The notes beneath the pieces were generated by a model, which saw only the letters and a list, made by a program, of their open reading frames with translations, made no database searches and had not been told where the DNA came from. DNA of 18,519 nucleotides from RUG14300 sp964619685 (GTDB lineage Bacteria > Bacillota > Clostridia > Christensenellales > CAG-1252), in contig CAZUET010000017.1 in assembly GCA_964619685.1 (NCBI GenBank), positions 1-18,519 of the forward strand, written 5' to 3'. Made by a program: the position numbers and the translations under genes. This document shows, piece by piece, positions 6,761 to 13,689 of this stretch (positions are counted from its first letter, which is position 1; each line of letters begins with the position of its first letter).

Positions 6761-8260
6761 TTATAATTCATAGCTTGTAGGTATATCTGCAAGTATCAAA
6801 AGCGTATCACCGGACGATAGTAACTCGGAATATAGTTTAATACACTCGTGCATATCTCTGACTATTCGATAAGGAATTCGCCCGTCGATAATATTGAGCA
6901 TGGCTTTTTTGTTTTTATTCCCGAGAATTATCAGCATATCTGCACACTCCTCTACCTTATCTATCAGCATAGATAAGGCTTGCTTGTCATTATCTCCTTG
7001 CTCCACAAACCCCGATGCCGTTACGATTCGCCTACCATTTGCAGTCCTTAATACCTCTAATGCCGAGATAGCCCCTAAAGGATTTATATTAAAACTATCG
7101 TCAATAATAGTTATCCCCTTATCGTTTTTTATTAGTTCCATTCTATGCGGTACCGCCTTAACTGAAGGTAGTGCAGATAGAATATCTTCAATTTTTACAC
7201 CAAGCCTCATTGCAACCCCTATTGATAATATCAAATTATCTGCATTCACATTACCTAAAAGCTTAGAATGAATTGATAATTCCTTACCATCTATAACTGC
7301 ATCTATAACTGTTCCGTCAATGGTACATTGCCTATCTACACATTGACTTTCTCCGAAAAAGACGGTATCACTTGGAAAATCGTCACCTGCCCATTTGCAT
7401 TTTTCGTTAGCAAAGCTCATATGTGCAGACTTTAAGAGCTTGACCTTTTCGCTAAATACAGCACGAATATCACCGAATGTTTCAAGATGTTGTGGTGATA
7501 TTGCAGTCAATATTCCGATATCGACAGGGATAATATCTAAAAGCTCGTCAATGTCACCCTTGTGTCTTGCACCGTATTCTACAATAAAAATATCGGTATC
7601 AGACGGCATCATCGAGATAGAACGAACCAATCCCATAGGTGTATTGTAGCTTTTGGGTGTTGTGTACACCTTGCCAAGTGGTGAGAGCATCACTTTTAAT
7701 ATTTCTTTGACCGTTGTTTTCCCTGCACTGCCTGTGATACCTATTACCATAGGTTTAACATTAGATAATTTCCTTTTTGCTTCCTTTATAAACCTATCGT
7801 TGATTCGTTTTTCAAAAGGATACATTAAAATAATAGATAAATATGCAATAACTCCGCTAAGTGTTGTAATAACTCCATAAGGATATACATATCCGTCAAT
7901 CCACCATATTGGAATGGATATTATTACTATCAGCACGCCAAATAAGGAATAACATCTAATAAGCCTATGTGTAAAGTTTAGTTTTAGACCGATATAGCGA
8001 ATAGCTTTATACACCCCTACAATCAAGTTCGGTATCATTATTATTAGGCACGCAACATATCTATCCAAAGAAATCAAGAAATTAAAGATCATGCTAAGTA
8101 CAACAGTAAGCACAAATGTTACCGTGTCGATAACTATCAGCTTAGTTACACCAAACAAACAATCCTTAGGCTCATAACCCTTCGACTGAAAACCACCAAA
8201 ATAAAAATAGGAATTAAGTAATAATAAAAACAAACCAAATAGAAAAACTACGATATTCAA
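6761..8260 (-). CDS. murF: MurF-type Mur ligase with N-terminal membrane domain
   Basis: MurF adds D-Ala-D-Ala to UDP-MurNAc-tripeptide. I start it at the TTG at 8260: AAGGGGG lies 5 nt upstream, and the TTG overlaps the TGA of the previous gene as TTGA, which suggests translational coupling. The longer frame from 8335 has no such support and would overlap the hydrolase by 79 nt. The product is 499 residues. About the first 150 hold roughly five transmembrane segments, which classical MurF lacks. The Mur ligase core follows, with GITGSAGKTT at 174-183 (ATP loop), the VEYGARHKGDI region, LGNVNADN, and DDSFNINP near the C-terminal domain (MurF usually has DDSYNANP). Membrane-anchored MurF-like proteins occur in other clostridia; I infer membrane-linked precursor synthesis. 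Confidence 0.88.
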   Translation of the reverse strand: MNIVVFLFGLFLLLLNSYFYFGGFQSKGYEPKDCLFGVTKLIVIDTVTFVLTVVLSMIFNFLISLDRYVACLIIMIPNLIVGVYKAIRYIGLKLNFTHRLIRCYSLFGVLIVIISIPIWWIDGYVYPYGVITTLSGVIAYLSIILMYPFEKRINDRFIKEAKRKLSNVKPMVIGITGSAGKTTVKEILKVMLSPLGKVYTTPKSYNTPMGLVRSISMMPSDTDIFIVEYGARHKGDIDELLDIIPVDIGILTAISPQHLETFGDIRAVFSEKVKLLKSAHMSFANEKCKWAGDDFPSDTVFFGESQCVDRQCTIDGTVIDAVIDGKELSIHSKLLGNVNADNLILSIGVAMRLGVKIEDILSALPSVKAVPHRMELIKNDKGITIIDDSFNINPLGAISALEVLRTANGRRIVTASGFVEQGDNDKQALSMLIDKVEECADMLIILGNKNKKAMLNIIDGRIPYRIVRDMHECIKLYSELLSSGDTLLILADIPTSYEL

Positions 8261-8943
8261 ATTATCCCCCTTGCAAACTCTGTAACCAACGAATAAAACC
8301 TTGTTGGTTCCTCTAAAAAACAAAAATGTCCGCAATTCTCAAATATCACCGTTTTGTGCTTTGATATATTATGTTCCAGTTTTTTAAGCATATATATCGG
8401 CGTTTCACGGTCTTTTTCACCCCATATAAGCATGGTAGGTACGCTTATTGACTTTGCTAACTTAGATAAATCTTCATTAACAACATTGACAAAAGTCTTT
8501 TTCATGGTACCTGTAAGCTTTTTATAATCTTCTGACCCCATACATGATGAGATCCTCATTTTTTTGAGAATTTTATACACCCCAACCTTAATAAAATAAT
8601 CGAGATTTCGCTTTGGCTTGATACCTGCCGAATCAACTAAAACAAGTCCCGAAACTCTGGTGTTAGATGCAAGTTTAATAGCAACTCTTCCCCCAAAGGA
8701 ATGCCCTATAACTATCACATCCTCCATATTATAATACCGCATTATTTCCTCTACCGCTTGTACGAAATAATCGAGATTAATTGGAAATGGCGGTGACGGT
8801 GAGTTGCCAAATCCGTAAAAATCAAGCCTTGTCACGGTAAAGCCATTCAAACTATCCGCTGTTTTGAATATGTCTTTATCACAGCCCCATCCGTGCAAAA
8901 ACAAAAGTTCCGCCCCGCTACCGTTGCGTTCGTGTGAAAGCAT
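8257..8943 (-). CDS. Alpha/beta hydrolase fold protein
   Basis: A 228-residue alpha/beta hydrolase with a complete triad: Ser82 in GHSFGG, Asp178 in WGEKDRETP and His206 in NCGHFCF. LHGWG at 16-20 forms the oxyanion strand, and a helical cap lies at about 112-165. It has no signal peptide, so it is cytoplasmic. The substrate cannot be read from the sequence. Family members include esterases, lipases and C-C hydrolases. AGGAGG stands about 5 nt before the ATG. The stop codon overlaps the murF start, and ddl follows, so a link to envelope metabolism is possible but only inferred from position. Confidence 0.87.
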   Translation of the reverse strand: MLSHERNGSGAELLFLHGWGCDKDIFKTADSLNGFTVTRLDFYGFGNSPSPPFPINLDYFVQAVEEIMRYYNMEDVIVIGHSFGGRVAIKLASNTRVSGLVLVDSAGIKPKRNLDYFIKVGVYKILKKMRISSCMGSEDYKKLTGTMKKTFVNVVNEDLSKLAKSISVPTMLIWGEKDRETPIYMLKKLEHNISKHKTVIFENCGHFCFLEEPTRFYSLVTEFARGII

Positions 8944-8975
8944 TTTCCCCTCCTATTTTCGATTAAAATCGGATT

Positions 8976-9413
8976 TTAGTCACGATACAACCAATAAATC
9001 AAGGCATCTTCTCCGTCCATGTAATAATGAGGTCTTATTCCAACGCATTTAAATAAATACTTCTCATATAGGCCAATTGCCTTTTCATTACTCCGTCTAA
9101 CCTCTAAGGTCAAATTATCAAGCCCCTGTAACAAAGACTGTTCGAGCAAGGTTTCCATCATTGCACTGCCATAGCCAAACCCTTGAAAAGAAGGAAGTAT
9201 CGCTATGTTCATTATATGCGCTTCATTAAAAATGTGTAAATAACTGTAATATCCTATAACTTGATCATCTAAATAAAAAAGGCTGTATGTTGTATTACTT
9301 TGTCCAACCTCACTTTCGAGCATACCGTAGCTCCACGGATCGGAAAAGCATTGCTTCTCGATATCCTCTAAGATCTTACAGTCTTCAACACTTGCCTCTT
9401 TAATAGTAAACAT
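8976..9413 (-). CDS. rimI: Ribosomal protein S18-alanine N-acetyltransferase
   Basis: This 145-residue GNAT acetyltransferase has RimI features: CFSDPWS near residue 22, the acetyl-CoA loop in IAILPSFQGFGYGS (the Q-x-x-G-x-G/S motif), LEVRRSNEKAIGLYEK, and GIRPHYYMDGEDALIY at the C-terminus. RimI acetylates the N-terminal alanine of ribosomal protein S18, and related enzymes act on other proteins. It overlaps the tsaB stop codon by one base (TAATG), the tight coupling expected in a tsaE-tsaB-rimI cluster. The usual next gene, tsaD, is absent; the alpha/beta hydrolase occupies that place. Confidence 0.93.
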   Translation of the reverse strand: MFTIKEASVEDCKILEDIEKQCFSDPWSYGMLESEVGQSNTTYSLFYLDDQVIGYYSYLHIFNEAHIMNIAILPSFQGFGYGSAMMETLLEQSLLQGLDNLTLEVRRSNEKAIGLYEKYLFKCVGIRPHYYMDGEDALIYWLYRD

Positions 9414-10357
9414 TATTCTTTTTTTCCCTCTCTCATTCTTTCTGCTTGCGATTTTTTAAGATACATCGGTTCAAGCGGTTTCAATTCATTATGCTCGACC
9501 ATCCTTACTGCCTTTTCAAACAATGTGGAAATATATTCATCATCGGACACCGCTCTTCCATTCTCGCTTTCCATATATCTATAACTAAAATCATCAAAAG
9601 CATTAACCTCTTCAATGGATTTCTCTCCGTATTCGCCGTTAAAACGGTAATAACAGTAGCCTCTTCTCGATGGAATAACTGCTAATCCGTCACCAAAACC
9701 ATCAAATACATTCAAACCCGATTTTGCAATACCTGCACCAAAGCTAAGAGCATTTGCAGTACAAACACCTATTCTAATACCCGTAAAAGACCCCGGTCCC
9801 ACAAGTGCAAATACACAGTCAAGATCTTGTAATTTCAGCTTCGATTCCGTCAAAACGCTATCGACCATCCTTACTGCCTTTTCAAACAATGTGGAAATAT
9901 ATTCATCATCGGACACCGCTCTTCCATTCTCGCTTTCCATATATCTATAACTAAAATCATCAAAAGCATTAACCTCTTCAATGGATTTCTCTCCGTATTC
10001 GCCGTTAAAACGGTAATAACAGTAGCCTCTTCTCGATGGAATAACTGCTAATCCGTCACCAAAACCATCAAATACATTCAAACCCGATTTTGCAATACCT
10101 GCACCAAAGCTAAGAGCATTTGCAGTACAAACACCTATTCTAATACCCGTAAAAGACCCCGGTCCCACAAGTGCAAATACACAGTCAAGATCTTGTAATT
10201 TCAGCTTCGATTCCGTCAAAACGCTATCAATAAATGGAATTATCGACGATGAGGTCGTTCCCTTATTACCCGAACCGAATTTAGAAATAATGGTACCGTC
10301 TACAAAAGTAGCAACAAGTATTCTATCCGCTGTGGTATCTATCAATAATAGTTTCAT
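9413..10357 (-). CDS. tsaB: TsaB (t6A synthesis) carrying a 122-residue internal duplication
   Basis: TsaB is the ASKHA-fold partner of TsaD in making the N6-threonylcarbamoyl-adenosine of ANN-decoding tRNAs. The N-terminus LLLIDTT and the GPGSFTGIRIG motif are typical. This copy has 314 residues because residues 45-166 are repeated exactly as 167-288, so GPGSFTG occurs at 65-71 and again at 187-193. Without the duplication the protein would be 192 residues, somewhat short of the usual 220-240. The DNA repeat is 366 bp (122 codons) and keeps the frame. The start is one base from the tsaE stop and the stop overlaps the rimI start. Whether the enlarged protein folds is unknown; the repeat may be a very recent mutation or an assembly error. 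Confidence 0.88.
   Translation of the reverse strand: MKLLLIDTTADRILVATFVDGTIISKFGSGNKGTTSSSIIPFIDSVLTESKLKLQDLDCVFALVGPGSFTGIRIGVCTANALSFGAGIAKSGLNVFDGFGDGLAVIPSRRGYCYYRFNGEYGEKSIEEVNAFDDFSYRYMESENGRAVSDDEYISTLFEKAVRMVDSVLTESKLKLQDLDCVFALVGPGSFTGIRIGVCTANALSFGAGIAKSGLNVFDGFGDGLAVIPSRRGYCYYRFNGEYGEKSIEEVNAFDDFSYRYMESENGRAVSDDEYISTLFEKAVRMVEHNELKPLEPMYLKKSQAERMREGKKE
9495..9860. repeat. Tandem duplication in tsaB, copy 1
   Basis: This 366-bp unit is followed directly by an identical second unit at 9861-10226. I compared the two by eye along their whole length and found no difference. The bases before the first unit (…atgc) differ from those before the second (…gcta). Confidence 0.95.
9861..10226. 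repeat. Tandem duplication in tsaB, copy 2
   Basis: Second 366-bp unit, identical to 9495-9860. Identity continues for only two bases (tc, 10227-10228) beyond the unit, so the junction shows 2-bp microhomology and no longer flanking homology. Confidence 0.95.
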
Positions 10358-10358
10358 A

Positions 10359-10772
10359 TTAAACTCCCTCTATCGTGATCTTTCTTTCAGTAGCCGATAA
10401 GTATTCGATATTAACAGTGATGACCTTTGCACCATAGTATTCTTCTGCCGCACTCCACTCTATAAGACAAACACTGTCAGATAATCCATAATATTCTTCA
10501 AACCCGTAATCGATATCGCTTCCCGACGGTAATCTATACATATCGAAATGATATAATTTAAGTCTTCCAGATTCGTAACTATTCATCAAAGTAAATGTCG
10601 GACTTGTAATCGTCTCACAAACGCCTAATCCAAGTGCAATTCCTTTAGAAAAGGTGGTCTTACCTGCTCCCAATTCGCCATTCAAAAGAACGACCTCTCC
10701 GCCTGAAAGCTGAGATGCCAATTTAATGCCTAAATTCATAGTTTGTTCTTGAGTACAGGTTACATATTCCAT
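10359..10772 (-). CDS. tsaE: Free TsaE from an internal start inside the RibU-TsaE frame
   Basis: The ATG at 10772 (residue 274 of the fusion) would give a 137-residue TsaE, close to the normal length of the stand-alone protein. TsaE is the P-loop ATPase that drives turnover of the TsaB-TsaD complex. Its N-terminus MEYVTCTQEQTMNLG matches where TsaE proteins normally begin. No Shine-Dalgarno sequence precedes it, but a sigma-A-like promoter ends exactly 6 nt upstream, predicting a leaderless mRNA. That the internal product is made is inference from sequence. Confidence 0.55.
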   Translation of the reverse strand: MEYVTCTQEQTMNLGIKLASQLSGGEVVLLNGELGAGKTTFSKGIALGLGVCETITSPTFTLMNSYESGRLKLYHFDMYRLPSGSDIDYGFEEYYGLSDSVCLIEWSAAEEYYGAKVITVNIEYLSATERKITIEGV

Positions 10773-11591
10773 AGTAGAATTATACAACGACTCGTCGCTT
10801 TTGGCAATAATATTTGAGTTATTTACATTCTCTTGTATTTTTTCACCTTTCTTTTTGGCATTAAATCTCTTATTTGTCGCTTTTATCAGCTTAGATAACG
10901 GCTTATATACAAGGAATACCGCAACAGACAGTAAGGCTGTTTTGATCAAGTTAAAAAGCACAGCCCAATACCATACATCAAGATAAAATGCCATACCCTC
11001 CGACCAAGACATACCTGTATAAATATTAAGATAAAACGGAAATGTCAATAAGTAATTAATAGGAATAGAGAATATAGTTTGAGCAATTACACCACAAGAT
11101 AGCATAACTATTACAGCATTTATCCCCTTATGCTTTTTATATGCAAAAGATGGTATCAAAACATAGGGAAGCATCAAAAGAATATTTGCAAGTTCACCTA
11201 CTCCGACGGTTTGAGAAAATGTCAAGGCATGTAATAATTCTTTTAAAACCCCTACTATTATACCCGATAACGGTCCCATGGTAAGACCGGATATCAATAC
11301 AAATACATTGGAAAAATCAATTTTTAAAAAAGGTACAGCCCCAAATAAACTAAATTCAAAGGTCGGCAAATAAAGAATATATGATAGTGCTGTAAATAAC
11401 GCCATATAAGTCAATCTAAGTGACGTAAAAAATTTATTTTTCTTTCCTTTTTCTTTAATTACCGTAGGCTTATCAAAATGATTTTTCTCGATCAGATCCT
11501 TGTTTTCACAAACTGCGACAGAGTTATCTTGAATATTGCTGTCGACTGTTACAATACTATTAACGCCTTCATTATCTTGAATTTGTTCCAT
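10359..11591 (-). CDS. RibU-like riboflavin ECF substrate-binding component fused to TsaE
   Basis: The 410-residue frame joins two unrelated domains. Residues about 55-235 are a multi-helix membrane protein of the ECF S-component type. The VPFLKIDFSNVFVLISG segment (86-102), the KELLHALT helix and VGELANILL (131-139) resemble RibU, the riboflavin-binding subunit that works with EcfA/EcfT. An FMN riboswitch directly upstream supports this. A polar linker (about 236-273) leads into TsaE (274-410), the ATPase of t6A synthesis, with Walker A GELGAGKTT at 305-313, SPTFTLMNSY, and LYHFDMYRL. The first 55 residues are polar and of unknown function. AGAGG lies 8 nt before the ATG. TsaE also has its own start and promoter at residue 274, so the fusion may coexist with free TsaE. 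Confidence 0.85.
   Translation of the reverse strand: MEQIQDNEGVNSIVTVDSNIQDNSVAVCENKDLIEKNHFDKPTVIKEKGKKNKFFTSLRLTYMALFTALSYILYLPTFEFSLFGAVPFLKIDFSNVFVLISGLTMGPLSGIIVGVLKELLHALTFSQTVGVGELANILLMLPYVLIPSFAYKKHKGINAVIVMLSCGVIAQTIFSIPINYLLTFPFYLNIYTGMSWSEGMAFYLDVWYWAVLFNLIKTALLSVAVFLVYKPLSKLIKATNKRFNAKKKGEKIQENVNNSNIIAKSDESLYNSTMEYVTCTQEQTMNLGIKLASQLSGGEVVLLNGELGAGKTTFSKGIALGLGVCETITSPTFTLMNSYESGRLKLYHFDMYRLPSGSDIDYGFEEYYGLSDSVCLIEWSAAEEYYGAKVITVNIEYLSATERKITIEGV
10779..10807 (-). promoter_or_regulatory. Internal promoter for leaderless tsaE-tsaB-rimI transcript
   Basis: On the minus strand TTGCCA (10802-10807), a 17-bp spacer and TATAAT (10779-10784) are followed by six bases and then the ATG of the TsaE domain. 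The geometry is identical to the promoter of the ABC ATPase at 5533-5561. It lies within the coding linker between RibU and TsaE. Confidence 0.65.
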
Positions 11592-11627
11592 ATAATAAAC
11601 CTCTCAATGAATTTAAAGCCGTTCTTT

Positions 11628-11654
11628 GAAAAAAATGCCCCGATAACTCGGGGC
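11628..11654 (-). terminator. Intrinsic terminator of the FMN riboswitch (expression platform)
   Basis: GCCCCGA and TCGGGGC pair as a 7-bp GC-rich stem around a 4-nt loop (11637-11654). On the minus strand a run of seven T follows (11629-11635, after one A). It lies between the aptamer and the RibU-TsaE start, so FMN binding is expected to favour termination. Confidence 0.9.
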
Positions 11655-11673
11655 AATAAACTAAAATAGTTTC

Positions 11674-11787
11674 ATTCTTTTCTCATCCGGACTATGACCG
11701 TAGGTACGGGAATCTCACCCGTTCGGGACCGAAGTCTTCGTGGACTATACCACCTGTGGGGATTTACACCCCGCCCCAAAGAATAAC
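11674..11787 (-). ncRNA. FMN riboswitch (RFN element)
   Basis: The minus strand carries the conserved RFN blocks in order: GGGGCGGGGTG, AAATCCCCAC, AGGTGGTATAGTCCACG, ACGGGTGAGATTCCCGTACC, TACGGTCATAGTCCGGATGAGA. The outer P1 helix pairs ATTCTTT with AAAGAAT. A Rho-independent terminator follows, which indicates transcriptional control. By established behaviour of the class, FMN lowers expression of the downstream gene, here the riboflavin-uptake fusion and possibly the whole unit to ddl. Confidence 0.95.
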
Positions 11788-11799
11788 CTTATTGATTGA

Positions 11800-11828
11800 A
11801 GTATACCATTAAACACAGTATATGTCAA
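11800..11828 (-). promoter_or_regulatory. Promoter of the FMN-riboswitch operon
   Basis: TTGACA (11823-11828), a 17-bp spacer and TATACT (11800-11805) on the minus strand place the transcription start at about 11793, just before the aptamer P1 helix. Confidence 0.85.
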
Positions 11829-11895
11829 GATTTATAATAAAAGTATATCGAATTGAATTATAAAAAGAATGTTGCAAAACATTTTATAGTTATAG

Positions 11896-11924
11896 TTGAG
11901 AATATTTAAAAAATGTGATATAAC
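11896..11924 (+). promoter_or_regulatory. Promoter of the alcohol dehydrogenase gene
   Basis: TTGAGA (11896-11901), a 17-bp spacer and TATAAC (11919-11924) lie about 60 nt upstream of the ATG at 11985, leaving a normal leader with a ribosome binding site. Confidence 0.7.
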
Positions 11925-11984
11925 AGTAGTATAAGAATAATAATTAGATGCTCAAGCTATATAAAGGAAACGGAGGCTGTAACT

Positions 11985-13196
11985 ATGAAGGCTATGACTA
12001 AAATCGGATGCAGAATTTATCAAGGAATATATTATGTTTTAATGTTTTGTATCAAATGGTGCAAAGCTGACACCATTAGCGGTAACGGCTCCTTTGATAA
12101 AATTCCCGAATGGCTTTACTCTCATAATAGGAAAAGCGTTCTTTTGGTCAGTGGCAGTTTCCTTTCTAAAAAATTGGGTTTGACAAGCAAACTTGCTTAC
12201 AACTTTGAAAAAATCGGCATCAAATGTACAATTTACGATGGCGTTGTACCTAATCCAACTATTAGTTGTGTAGAAGAAGGTGTTAAGCTTTATAATGAAA
12301 ACAAATGCGATTGTATTGTGGCGCTTGGCGGTGGCTCTCCTATGGACTGTGCCAAGGCTATCGGTGCAAGAATTGCCCGTCCCAATAAAACGATTCCAGA
12401 AATGAAGGGAAACTTAAAAATCCTTAAAAAAATCCCACCGCTCTACGCAATTCCGACTACCTCTGGTACAGGAAGCGAGGTAACATTGGCGGCGGTAATT
12501 TCAGATCCTGATAAACAAGAAAAATATCCAATAAACGATCCTGTCTTAATTCCTAAATATATTATCTTCGACCCTTCTCTTACGGTGAATTTGCCAAAAG
12601 AAACAACCGCGACAACGGGAATGGATGCGTTAACACATGCTGTCGAAGCGTATATAGGAAAATCTAATACAAAGCAAACAAAAGCAGATGCGTTAGAAGC
12701 AGTAAAATTAATTTTTGACTATCTTTTAAAGGCTTTTGATGACGGTACAGATATGGAAGCAAGGGCTATGATGCAAAGAGCTGCATTCTTAGCAGGATGT
12801 GCATTTACTCGTGCTTATGTTGGTTACGTACACGCTATTGCACACGCTTTGGGTGGCTATTACGGTGTACCTCACGGATTGGCTAATTCTGTATTGTTGC
12901 CCAAAGTGCTAAAAAAATATGGTAAATCTGCACATAAAAAACTATCGGAATTGGCTGACGCAGTCCATATATCGGGAAACACAAAAGAAGAAAAAGCAAA
13001 CAACTTTATATTGGCAATAGAAAATTTGAACGCAAAAATGGATATTCCTAAGGTCATAAGCGGAAAATGGTCGATAAAAGACGAGGATATCGACGGAATG
13101 GCTAAGCACGCTTACGCCGAGGCAAATCCGCTCTACCCTGTTCCTAAGATATTTGGGGATAAGGAATTAAAAGAATTGATCAAAGAAATACAATGA
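11985..13196 (+). CDS. Iron-containing alcohol dehydrogenase
   Basis: The 403-residue protein belongs to the group III metal-dependent alcohol dehydrogenases, which interconvert alcohols and aldehydes or ketones with NAD(P)H. The dinucleotide site GGGSPMDCAK starts at 115, and TTSGTGSEV lies at 158-166. The metal ligands expected for the family are in place: Asp214 and His218 (MDALTHAVEAY), His283 (VHAIAHALGG) and His297 (PHGLAN), with the 4- and 14-residue spacings seen in FucO. The first 30 or so residues form a hydrophobic, aromatic extension (IYQGIYYVLMF) beyond the usual start of the fold. GGAGG lies 8 nt before the ATG. It is a single-gene unit on the opposite strand to its neighbours, with its own promoter and terminator. 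The physiological alcohol is unknown. Confidence 0.92.
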   Translation: MKAMTKIGCRIYQGIYYVLMFCIKWCKADTISGNGSFDKIPEWLYSHNRKSVLLVSGSFLSKKLGLTSKLAYNFEKIGIKCTIYDGVVPNPTISCVEEGVKLYNENKCDCIVALGGGSPMDCAKAIGARIARPNKTIPEMKGNLKILKKIPPLYAIPTTSGTGSEVTLAAVISDPDKQEKYPINDPVLIPKYIIFDPSLTVNLPKETTATTGMDALTHAVEAYIGKSNTKQTKADALEAVKLIFDYLLKAFDDGTDMEARAMMQRAAFLAGCAFTRAYVGYVHAIAHALGGYYGVPHGLANSVLLPKVLKKYGKSAHKKLSELADAVHISGNTKEEKANNFILAIENLNAKMDIPKVISGKWSIKDEDIDGMAKHAYAEANPLYPVPKIFGDKELKELIKEIQ

Positions 13197-13205
13197 TAAT
13201 AATAT

Positions 13206-13250
13206 AAAAAGTGCCGTAATGATAATCATCAAACGTAATCGGCACTTTTT
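13206..13250 (+). terminator. Terminator of the alcohol dehydrogenase gene
   Basis: AAAAAGTGCCG and CGGCACTTTTT pair around a 23-nt loop, giving a GTGCCG/CGGCAC core with flanking A and T runs. It lies 10 nt after the stop codon. The A/T symmetry would let it act on both strands. Confidence 0.88.
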
Positions 13251-13267
13251 GTTTATTTCTACGCTAT

Positions 13268-13300
13268 AAAAAAGGAGTGCTTTCCTTTCGAAAAACACTC
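13268..13300 (-). terminator. Terminator of the minus-strand NadD-YqeK-RsfS unit
   Basis: On the minus strand an 11-bp stem (two G-U wobbles) closes on a GAAA tetraloop and is followed by CTTTTTT. It starts 22 nt after the stop codon of the small Cys-rich gene and stands back to back with the alcohol dehydrogenase terminator. Confidence 0.88.
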
Positions 13301-13321
13301 ATGCCTGTTTTTTATTTGTAA

Positions 13322-13636
13322 TTAATTACAAGATCCGCAAACTGCTACCGCATTATTTCTCGATAACACCTTACGGATTAGTGTATCACAATCACAGTCA
13401 CTTCTACCTAAATCGCAATACACATCGAGATCGGCTGTTACATATACCTTCTTACCGCTTATTTTGTTAAGCTGTTCGGCTACTGTTTTTAATACTTTAT
13501 TTCTCTCCGAACGCATGACAACGGGTTCACATATTACCGCACACAATAACCTGCTCTCTCCGTCGATAATTCGATAATCGCAAATGCCTTCGAATTGTAT
13601 TGACATATTTTCGATATAAGCTACATTTACAAGCAT
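13322..13636 (-). CDS. Small Cys-rich protein, possibly YhcN/YlaJ-like
   Basis: From the ATG at 13636 the protein has 104 residues and eight cysteines, including CDLGRSDCDCD near the middle and a C-terminal CGSC. The part with RNKVLKTVAEQLNKISGKK followed by VYVTADLDV resembles the YhcN/YlaJ sporulation-associated domain (cf. VYVSADPD), but there is no signal peptide or lipobox, so this is a weak assignment. A TTG at 13660 could extend it by eight residues; neither start has a good ribosome binding site. It follows rsfS on the same strand and ends before a strong terminator, so it is probably the last gene of that unit. The cysteines suggest metal binding or disulphides. Confidence 0.6.
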   Translation of the reverse strand: MLVNVAYIENMSIQFEGICDYRIIDGESRLLCAVICEPVVMRSERNKVLKTVAEQLNKISGKKVYVTADLDVYCDLGRSDCDCDTLIRKVLSRNNAVAVCGSCN

Positions 13637-13689
13637 ACTACTATTATTAACGGTGAACAAAAAAATATACCTATTCTTTTTAAAATTTT

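Noticed and set aside
8257..8335. MurF start at the ATG at 8335, giving 524 residues
   Set aside because: It would overlap the hydrolase gene by 79 nt and has no ribosome binding site. The TTG at 8260 has AAGGGGG 5 nt upstream and a TTGA stop-start overlap.
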